Source: JBJFGR01 sp051892875
Lineage (GTDB): Bacteria; Pseudomonadota; Gammaproteobacteria; Enterobacterales; Succinivibrionaceae
NCBI GenBank assembly: GCA_051892875.1
Contig: JBJFGR010000106.1
Location: 1-8,641 of the forward strand
Reading direction: 5' to 3'
DNA: 8,641 nucleotides
The notes under the pieces were generated by a model. That model was given only the letters and a program-made list of their open reading frames with translations. It made no database searches and was not told the DNA's origin. Position 1 is the stretch's first letter; each line of letters starts with the position of its first letter. A program made the translations under genes and the position numbers. Positions 1 to 5,330 of the stretch are shown here, piece by piece.

Positions 1-72
1 ATTCTGCAGAGATTCCTGCATCTCAAACATAGTCTTTAGTGGTTTTACAACCATTTCTACATTTTCTACCAT
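1..72 (-). CDS. Partial gene, possible gp56-like dCTPase/dUTPase (N-terminal 24 residues)
   Basis: An ATG at 72-70 opens a frame with no stop that runs off the left edge of the window; only 24 residues are visible. A Shine-Dalgarno GAGG at 82-79 lies 6 bases upstream and directly abuts the stop codon of the M16 peptidase gene (GAGGTAA), so this is the fourth gene of the minus-strand operon. The visible part contains PLKTMFEMQESLQN. This resembles, from memory, the start of all-alpha dUTPases (LxxLFEMQKxLD) and T4 gp56 dCTPase/dUTPase (PLQVMLDMQRFLQ). Such an enzyme hydrolyses dCTP and dUTP to monophosphates and would feed dCMP to the deaminase encoded two genes upstream. That a gene is here is well supported by its start and ribosome binding site. 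The identity rests on about 14 residues and is tentative. Confidence 0.65.
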   Translation of the reverse strand, partial: MVENVEMVVKPLKTMFEMQESLQN

Positions 73-75
73 ATA

Positions 76-1194
76 TTACCTCAAAATTACAATTTCACAA
101 TCTGGATTTATGTATTTCTTTGCTACTTCCTTAACCTTTTCAAAAGTAATCTTAGACAAATTATTTGGCATCTGTGGAAGACCCTTATTAATTAGGTCAT
201 TAACATGAGCAAATCTAAATAGCTTCATTTCTTCTTTTTCACACTGAGCCATAGACATAATCATATCGTATCTTTCTTTAGTCAAATACTTATCTACATT
301 ATTTAGAAGATCATTATAAACGTTTGTCAATTCTTCTTCATTTTCCTTTGTTGTGCATGACTCAAATGTTAGAATAGAATCATTCCAAATATGGTCAACC
401 ATTCCATGAGAGAAGTATGACAATCCACGCTTAACTCTAATTTCTTGTGTCAATGGAGAATTCAATCCATCAGAAATCATTGCAACAGCAACATTCATGA
501 ATGGATAATCAGACTTACTTACCAACTTCTTAGAATGAACTAAGAATGTAGACTTATCCATTGGCAATACTTCTTGCTGAATCAACTTATAATCTTTCTT
601 ATACTTAATCTTACGTGGCTGTCTGATTAGTTCTTCTGCATATTCAATATTCATATCAGACAAATCAGTAGATGTTGGACCAACTTCAATAATACGTGCT
701 GGCTTTAACAACATTTCCTTATATGTTTTCTTTACATCTTCTAATGTGAAATTCTGAATACAAGAAATTTCACCAATTGGACCAAAATCACCATAATGTG
801 TTCTCATCCAGTTCAAGAACTTACCAGAAACTGGGTCATTGAAGTTATCCATATATTCCTGAATAACAACAGCCTTTTCTTTCTGGAATACTTCTTCAGT
901 TAGATTATCAAGACCACCTAGAAGCTTCTTTAATACTCTCTTCTTAATATCAGAAGTCAAACGTGATGCAAGACCTCTCATATAAACTACAATATGTTCA
1001 TGACCAGTATATGCATTCCAGTCAACTGCATTTGCAGTCAAAGTATCATATTCATCAATAAATGTTTTACAAATTAAATGTTCCATCAAATGCATTGTAC
1101 CATACTGACCTTCTTTTTCAAATAGGGAACCACTATTAAATACAACTGTAAATGATGTTTTCTTTACTGAACTTTTCTTATAAATATATGCCAT
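76..1194 (-). CDS. M16-family zinc metallopeptidase
   Basis: A 372-residue protein with the inverted zinc motif of the M16 (pitrilysin / processing peptidase) family. H35-L-M-E38-H39 supplies two zinc-binding histidines and the catalytic glutamate. The third ligand would be E113, 73 residues further on, in the usual context FxxEKxVVxxE (103-113). The C-terminal half has the typical SPLTQEIR...GLSY segment, with R253 and Y260 as the family's substrate-contact pair. It therefore holds one N- plus C-domain pair, somewhat short for the roughly 400-450 residues usual in bacterial relatives. No signal peptide or membrane segment is visible, so it should act in the cytoplasm. AAGGA at 1204-1200 is the ribosome binding site and overlaps the stop of the dCMP deaminase gene, 8 bases upstream. 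The substrate is unknown; removing host proteins or processing phage proteins are both possible. Family assignment is firm, role is not. Confidence 0.9.
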   Translation of the reverse strand: MAYIYKKSSVKKTSFTVVFNSGSLFEKEGQYGTMHLMEHLICKTFIDEYDTLTANAVDWNAYTGHEHIVVYMRGLASRLTSDIKKRVLKKLLGGLDNLTEEVFQKEKAVVIQEYMDNFNDPVSGKFLNWMRTHYGDFGPIGEISCIQNFTLEDVKKTYKEMLLKPARIIEVGPTSTDLSDMNIEYAEELIRQPRKIKYKKDYKLIQQEVLPMDKSTFLVHSKKLVSKSDYPFMNVAVAMISDGLNSPLTQEIRVKRGLSYFSHGMVDHIWNDSILTFESCTTKENEEELTNVYNDLLNNVDKYLTKERYDMIMSMAQCEKEEMKLFRFAHVNDLINKGLPQMPNNLSKITFEKVKEVAKKYINPDCEIVILR

Positions 1195-1202
1195 TATTTT
1201 CC

Positions 1203-1679
1203 TTATATTTTTTCTACTTTAATGTTATGTTTCTTTAAAAACTCAATACCTGCATCAGATCTATCATATAAATCTACGTAATAAACTGTCTTAATTCCAG
1301 ATGCTAGAATAAATTTAGCACAGTTTGAACATGGAGCAATTGATACTACCAATGTGCATTTACTAACATCTACATGATTTTTTAAAGCATAAGATAAGCA
1401 ATTCACTTCTGCATGAACTTCATCTACTTCACTAAACTCATGATGCTTAAATCTATAAACTTCTTCCGAAACTGGTTCACCATCTATGTAAAAATTTCCA
1501 TGATTATCATGTGAAAATTTATCACAACAATGTTGGTCACCAGATGGAACACCATTATATCCACATGATAGAATTCTACCATCATGAACTAATAGCGCTG
1601 CTACTTTTAATCTATCGCATGTAGAAAACTTAGCATATTCTACTAATGCTACTTTATACAAATGTTTGTAATCGTTCAT
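1203..1679 (-). CDS. cd: dCMP deaminase
   Basis: A 158-residue zinc enzyme that converts dCMP to dUMP, the precursor for dTMP synthesis. The catalytic site is complete: H89-A-E91 (zinc ligand and proton shuttle) and P116-C117-S-N-C120 (two cysteine ligands). GYNGVPSG (40-47) is the usual substrate-side loop. The stretch from H79-H80 through SEVDEVHAE resembles the T4 enzyme closely. C21, C51/C52 and H79/H80 could form the second, structural zinc site known in T4, but that is inference. It is shorter than T4 Cd (193 residues). Its ATG overlaps the stop of the rnh-like gene by four bases (ATGA, 1676-1679). There is a purine-rich GAAGAAGG stretch upstream (1690-1683), so translation is probably coupled. 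It belongs functionally with the possible dCTPase/dUTPase at the end of the operon. General cytidine or tRNA deaminase is less likely given the dCMP-type loop. Confidence 0.93.
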   Translation of the reverse strand: MNDYKHLYKVALVEYAKFSTCDRLKVAALLVHDGRILSCGYNGVPSGDQHCCDKFSHDNHGNFYIDGEPVSEEVYRFKHHEFSEVDEVHAEVNCLSYALKNHVDVSKCTLVVSIAPCSNCAKFILASGIKTVYYVDLYDRSDAGIEFLKKHNIKVEKI

Positions 1680-2536
1680 TTAACCTTCTTCAATACTTCA
1701 ATATATTCTGAGACCTTTTCAAATATATCTGTCATGCCTTCATTGATTACTAATTGAGTAAATTTCTTACCAGAGAATTTACCTGGCTTGAATGACTTAA
1801 CTGCTTCGTTAATATCTTCGACATACATCTGTGGAATACAATCAAATGAAATTAATTTAAAGTTTTCCATGAACTTTTCTTTAAGATTATTTTCTTCTAA
1901 CCACTGATCTACACCTGCATCGATAATCTTTGCAACTGTGACTTTACCAACTCTTGCCTTTAACTTAGGAATGTTATCACTCTTGTCACCAAGAATAATC
2001 TTCTTCATAAGTTCATGTTCAGGATTCAATACTTCTACATAATTATGCATCATACCATCATATTGCTTATAGTTAGGAAACTTATAAAGCTGATAGAAGT
2101 CATGATCAGTAGAAATGTTGATAATATCCCAATCAGGATTGCTACGTGTGATAACAGCAATCAAATCATCTGCTTCACACTTAGGAACATCCAAGAATTG
2201 GATATTAGGAGCACAATCTTTCAATGCTTCAATTAGTTTATTAGAAATAGGGAAAAAGACGTCAAAATCTACAATAGACTTTGCTCTAAATGCTTTTCTA
2301 TTTTCCTTATAACTTTCAGAGACGTCTTTTCTCCAAGAAGTATTATCCATACAACAGATAATCTTTTCTGGACAATTATCCTTAATAGTTTTTAGGAATG
2401 AGCGCATAAAGATTGCCTTAAATTCCTTAAATTCTTTTTCGTGCGGCTTGACCGGATATGCAAATAGACACCGCATTATCAAATTGCTTAGGTCGAATAA
2501 CATTACTTTTTTTCTATTTTGAACTACTTTATTCAT
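1676..2536 (-). CDS. rnh: T4-like RNase H / 5'-3' exonuclease (FEN family)
   Basis: A 286-residue flap-endonuclease-family nuclease like T4 RNase H, which removes RNA primers and short DNA from lagging-strand fragments. With ATG at 2536 as residue 1, the acidic metal-binding residues are D15 (MLFDLSN), D64 (MDN, followed by WRKD and YKENR), E121/D123/D124 (CEADDLIAV), D144 and D146 (STDHDFYQL), and D184/D187 in GDKSDN. The helix-three-turn-helix follows (ARVGKVTVAKII). The segments around YKxNR, EADD, the DxDFxQLxKxPNxKQ run and GDKxDN line up well with the T4 protein as I remember it, closer than to DNA polymerase I 5'-nuclease domains. A TTG at 2545 would add three residues; ATG is preferred. 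Neither start has a Shine-Dalgarno. It is the first gene of the operon, begins 16 bases after a terminator T-run and is preceded by TATATTTGT, suggesting an almost leaderless message. Confidence 0.92.
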   Translation of the reverse strand: MNKVVQNRKKVMLFDLSNLIMRCLFAYPVKPHEKEFKEFKAIFMRSFLKTIKDNCPEKIICCMDNTSWRKDVSESYKENRKAFRAKSIVDFDVFFPISNKLIEALKDCAPNIQFLDVPKCEADDLIAVITRSNPDWDIINISTDHDFYQLYKFPNYKQYDGMMHNYVEVLNPEHELMKKIILGDKSDNIPKLKARVGKVTVAKIIDAGVDQWLEENNLKEKFMENFKLISFDCIPQMYVEDINEAVKSFKPGKFSGKKFTQLVINEGMTDIFEKVSEYIEVLKKVK

Positions 2537-2541
2537 AATAT

Positions 2542-2550
2542 ACAAATATA
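2542..2550 (-). promoter_or_regulatory. Candidate early promoter -7/-10 box TATATTTGT
   Basis: On the minus strand TATATTTGT ends 5 bases before the rnh-like ATG, and no Shine-Dalgarno lies between. The identical nine bases stand 4 bases before the start at 7037. The box matches the Bacteroidota -7 consensus TAnnTTTG. No convincing -33 TTTG is visible: the nearest is TTTA at 2572-2569, inside the hairpin and 18 bases upstream. If it is used, transcription would start at or within a few bases of the ATG. Confidence 0.45.
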
Positions 2551-2551
2551 T

Positions 2552-2580
2552 AAAAAAACAGTAAGTCGTAAACTTACTGT
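2552..2580 (-). terminator. Rho-independent terminator
   Basis: On the minus strand a perfect 9-bp stem (ACAGTAAGT / ACTTACTGT, 2580-2572 with 2566-2558) closes a 5-base loop and runs into seven T at 2558-2552. It lies 31 bases after the stop of the gene at 2612-3121 and would end that transcript. It also sits only 16 bases before the rnh-like ATG, so the next operon either has its promoter squeezed in after it or depends on read-through. There is no T-run in plus orientation. Confidence 0.85.
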
Positions 2581-2611
2581 CATAGATATATTTCTAATTT
2601 TCTATTTATTT

Positions 2612-3121
2612 TTAATAATCTTCATTTGTATTATTTGTATCATTATAATAATCTTCAGATGAATTCACTAAAGAATTCGTTGCAGAATTTGCTAGATCTA
2701 TTTCATTATTTTCAAGTTTTTTAAGTATATTATTTAACATTTTATCTACTAAATCATTACGTTTATCAATAAGATCTAAATATCCATAACGATTTGTTAT
2801 AATTTCTAATAATTTATTTTTCACTTTTTCTTTTAAATTTTTATTTTTTATTATCTTATTAAAAATAAGTCTTAAAAATTTATTATTTAAAATTTTTTTA
2901 ACAATTTGATATTCTATTCTTTCTAAATCTTCCGTTAAATAATCTTCAGCTCTAGGGCCATCAAGAACTGCTAATATTCTTAAAAATGGACTAAATAATA
3001 TACTTAAACCACTATCAAGAAATTCAAAAAATGATTCTCTAAATGATTCTGTGATATATTCAGTTTTGTATAATTTATAACCATGTTCTCTTAATTCTTT
3101 TTTTGCTTCTAATAAATTCAT
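2612..3121 (-). CDS. Hypothetical AT-rich late-type cassette protein
   Basis: A 169-residue protein that I do not recognise. It opens with MNLLEAKKELREHGYKLYK, a short helical N-terminus of the pattern LxEAKxxLxxxGYxL that I recall from several unrelated proteins of large gut phages. Then come a hydrophobic segment rich in F/L/I (about residues 30-53, too interrupted for a confident membrane helix), a K/N/I-rich helical middle, and an acidic Asn/Asp/Glu/Ser tail. No enzyme motif is visible. The start is well fixed: AAGGAG at 3133-3128, 6 bases before ATG. It is transcribed alone, with a TATAAATA box 40 bases upstream and a terminator just after its stop. Base composition is far more AT-rich than its neighbours (parts of 2821-2940 have only about 10-15% GC). 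That and the isolated cassette suggest a recently acquired accessory gene. Function unknown. Confidence 0.7.
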   Translation of the reverse strand: MNLLEAKKELREHGYKLYKTEYITESFRESFFEFLDSGLSILFSPFLRILAVLDGPRAEDYLTEDLERIEYQIVKKILNNKFLRLIFNKIIKNKNLKEKVKNKLLEIITNRYGYLDLIDKRNDLVDKMLNNILKKLENNEIDLANSATNSLVNSSEDYYNDTNNTNEDY

Positions 3122-3161
3122 TGAATTCTCCTTTTATACATATAATTAAAAGTTTCTACTT

Positions 3162-3169
3162 TATTTATA
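3162..3169 (-). promoter_or_regulatory. T4-type late promoter TATAAATA (minus strand)
   Basis: An exact TATAAATA on the minus strand, 40 bases before the start at 3121. By T4 rules (box at -13 to -6) transcription would begin near 3156, giving a leader of about 35 bases that contains the AAGGAG ribosome binding site. This is the best-placed of the three such boxes. It shares a 118-base divergent region with the box at 3215. Confidence 0.6.
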
Positions 3170-3214
3170 ACATGAACTTTGTTACTTTTTAATCATAGCA
3201 TCTTGACACTTCTA

Positions 3215-3222
3215 TATAAATA
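3215..3222 (+). promoter_or_regulatory. T4-type late promoter TATAAATA (plus strand)
   Basis: An exact TATAAATA, 17 bases before the ATG at 3240. The Shine-Dalgarno AAGGAG (3227-3232) follows 4 bases later, so a start at the usual T4 distance would fall inside it and leave a very short leader. A TTGACA (3203-3208) lies just upstream, but at the wrong distance from the box to be a normal -35. The same box-to-ATG spacing recurs at 5307-5314. Confidence 0.5.
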
Positions 3223-3239
3223 TATCAAGGAGTAATATA

Positions 3240-5252
3240 ATGTTAAAGGAAAGATTTCAAATTAAAAATGTAAAATCTCCTTGGAAAAAGGATAAGGGAG
3301 CAAATATTGACTCTCCTGTTTATACTTATAAAAAAGAAGATAGACCACTAGGTGTTATTTATGGATGTTTCAGTCCATTCACAGGTAAATATGGCCATGC
3401 AAGACTTTTAGATAGAGGTGAACAAGAAGGTATCAAAGACTTCATTATTGTTTCACCTTATAAAAATCAGCCAATCGATAATGACCGTAATATGTTCACT
3501 TTGGAACAGAAGGTTAAAATTGCAGAAGCTGGATGTAAAGATTTAGGATATAATATATTGGGAGCATATACAAGTAAAGCTCATTTCTTCTTAGATGCAC
3601 TTTATGAATATGCTGAAATGTACCCAGATTATCGTTTAGTTCTTATTTGTGGACCAGATAGAGCAGACTTATATGGAAAGTATTGTGTTCCATTTGGTGA
3701 AGAATACGAATTACAAGATGAAAATGACATTGGTAAATTTGAAATCTTATATTGCACAGATAGAGGTGATAAAGAAGTATCTGGAACTAAGGTAAGAGAA
3801 GCTATTAGAAATGGCGATAAAGAAGCATTCTTAGAAATGACTGGATATTCACCAAAGATGTGGAATTTATGTGTTAAGTTCGCAGCAAAGAATGGCGTAT
3901 TAGATTTAGAAGGTTATAATATGAAAGAAAACACAAATACAACATTCAAGAAATTATTGAATGAAGATACACACTCATTACACATGGAAGACTCTATCCT
4001 AAAGGGTAAAGCTTACATTTCTAGAATGTTAGGTTTCTATAATCAAGTATTCGATACATTGACTGGTTCTATTGATAAAGAAAAGCCAGGAATTACTGTA
4101 AAGATTGATGGTGCTCCAGCTATCACAATGTATACAAAGTTCCCAGGTCTAAAAGGTCCAGGTGTATCTACAAAGTCTATCTTCAATGCAACACCAAAGG
4201 TTTATACTACAGATGAAGAAATTGAAGCAGATGACCGTTCTCCAGAATTGAAAGCTAAGTTGAAAGCAGCATTAAAATTGGCTAAAGCAAAGATTATTCC
4301 AGCTGGTGAAATTTGGCAAGGTGACTTACTATTCACTAAAGGTGATATTAAGAATTATACAGATGACAATGGTCAGAAGTATATCTATTTCAAACCAAAT
4401 ACATTAGTCTATGCATTACCAGTAGGTTCTGATGGTGCAAAGAAGGCTCTAGCTTCTGATATTGGTATTGTATTCCATACACGTTATAAAGGTAGTTCAG
4501 TTCAAACTGTTAAGCAGTCTAATGATGCTTCTACAGATGAATTAAATGAAATTCCAGAATGGGCATTCGTATTAGATGCACGTCTACCTAACCTATCAGG
4601 TGTTCAGACTCTATCAGACCAAGAAGCAAGTGATATTGAAGATTCTCTATATGATTTGCATTCATTATGTTCTGAAATTGTAAATGATGCTGACTATGAT
4701 TTGTTAGTAAACAATACAGACTTTATTAACTTCTATGTAATGACATTACAGAATAATAAGGTTGACAAATCAGAACTAATTGATCCAGAAACATTCGTAG
4801 ATGAATTGCATAAATGGGTCACTGGTAAGATGAGAAAAGAATATCAAGGATTGGAAAAGTTAAAGACTAAAGCAGGTAGAGATAAGAATAGAATTTCTCT
4901 AGATGACAAATCTAAAGACTTACATACAATTATTGAAACAAATGAACCATTGCTACATAAGATTGCAGAAGCATTGTATATTGCAACAGATGTAAAGAAT
5001 CAGTTCATTACTAAGTTGAATTCAGTTAACAAATGGGTAAATAAGGTTGAAACTACATTTGGTATGAAGGACACTAATAGTGAAGGATTTATGGTATCAG
5101 ATGTTGACGGTAATTTCATTAAGTTAGTTGACCGTTCTGCATTCTCTTATTTCAATAGAAGTCCTGATGTAATTAAAGGATTTGATGCAAGAAGAGGTTC
5201 AACTAATGAATCAATGAATTTTGCATGTTATTTGAAATCATTAGAATCTTAA
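3240..5252 (+). CDS. Nucleotidyltransferase (HxGH superfamily) fused to KxDG-containing phage domain (DUF6267-like)
   Basis: A 670-residue two-domain protein. Residues about 36-190 form a cytidylyltransferase/NMNAT-like domain: GCFSPF-T48-GKY-G52-H53 is the nucleotide-binding (H/T)xGH region, and S181-G-T183-KV-R186 is the matching ISSTxxR motif. The first motif has two extra residues between T48 and GH. Residues about 240-500 resemble a family I remember from T4-like marine phages (DUF6267). Its motifs are K288-I-D290-G291-APAI, STKS(I)FN (310-315), GEIWQGDLLF (356-365), FKPNT (384-388) and DIGIVFHT (407-414). KxDG with later glycine and lysine motifs recalls the adenylated lysine site of ATP- or NAD-dependent ligases, which is inference. 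The C-terminus (500-670) is mostly helical and unknown. AAGGAG 7 bases before ATG fixes the start. It is transcribed from a late-type promoter and closed by a terminator. The substrates (NMN, a nucleotide, or RNA ends) cannot be told from sequence. Confidence 0.8.
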   Translation: MLKERFQIKNVKSPWKKDKGANIDSPVYTYKKEDRPLGVIYGCFSPFTGKYGHARLLDRGEQEGIKDFIIVSPYKNQPIDNDRNMFTLEQKVKIAEAGCKDLGYNILGAYTSKAHFFLDALYEYAEMYPDYRLVLICGPDRADLYGKYCVPFGEEYELQDENDIGKFEILYCTDRGDKEVSGTKVREAIRNGDKEAFLEMTGYSPKMWNLCVKFAAKNGVLDLEGYNMKENTNTTFKKLLNEDTHSLHMEDSILKGKAYISRMLGFYNQVFDTLTGSIDKEKPGITVKIDGAPAITMYTKFPGLKGPGVSTKSIFNATPKVYTTDEEIEADDRSPELKAKLKAALKLAKAKIIPAGEIWQGDLLFTKGDIKNYTDDNGQKYIYFKPNTLVYALPVGSDGAKKALASDIGIVFHTRYKGSSVQTVKQSNDASTDELNEIPEWAFVLDARLPNLSGVQTLSDQEASDIEDSLYDLHSLCSEIVNDADYDLLVNNTDFINFYVMTLQNNKVDKSELIDPETFVDELHKWVTGKMRKEYQGLEKLKTKAGRDKNRISLDDKSKDLHTIIETNEPLLHKIAEALYIATDVKNQFITKLNSVNKWVNKVETTFGMKDTNSEGFMVSDVDGNFIKLVDRSAFSYFNRSPDVIKGFDARRGSTNESMNFACYLKSLES

Positions 5253-5273
5253 ATTATTCCTTATAGTTAAATT

Positions 5274-5302
5274 AAAGAGAGGTTTCGAAACCTCTCTTTT
5301 TT
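5274..5302 (+). terminator. Rho-independent terminator
   Basis: A perfect 26-base palindrome, AAAGAGAGGTTT-CG-AAACCTCTCTTT (5274-5299), folds into a stem of about 11 bp with a small loop and ends in six T (5297-5302). It lies 21 bases after the stop of the 670-residue gene and ends only 4 bases before the TATAAATA box of the next gene. Confidence 0.92.
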
Positions 5303-5306
5303 GTTT

Positions 5307-5314
5307 TATAAATA
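5307..5314 (+). promoter_or_regulatory. T4-type late promoter TATAAATA (plus strand)
   Basis: An exact TATAAATA between the terminator of the preceding gene and the start at 5331, with 16 bases between box and ATG. AGGAG at 5319-5323 is the ribosome binding site, 7 bases before ATG. The arrangement almost duplicates that at 3215-3242, which supports it as a real unit. By T4 spacing the message would begin within the AGGAG. Confidence 0.55.
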
Positions 5315-5330
5315 ACATAGGAGAATTATA

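Noticed and set aside
1179..1186. Fourth exact TATAAATA, plus strand
   Set aside because: It lies inside the start of the peptidase gene, pointing against it, with no plus-strand gene downstream; chance occurrence in codons for Ile-Tyr-Lys.
2015..2312. Two overlapping plus-strand open frames (2015-2236 and 2115-2312)
   Set aside because: They lie wholly antisense to the well-supported rnh-like gene, have no ribosome binding site and no recognisable protein features.
2534..2545. TTG at 2545 as start of the rnh-like gene
   Set aside because: It adds only three residues, overlaps the candidate promoter box and has no ribosome binding site; ATG at 2536 is simpler.
3203..3220. TTGACA followed by TATATA as a sigma-70 promoter
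   Set aside because: Only 4 bases separate TTGACA from the first TATATA, far from the usual 16-18, so it is not a normal -35/-10 pair.
3122..3239. Possible tRNA or small RNA gene in the divergent gap
   Set aside because: No cloverleaf, stable hairpin or terminator is visible; the gap is accounted for by two promoters and two ribosome binding sites.
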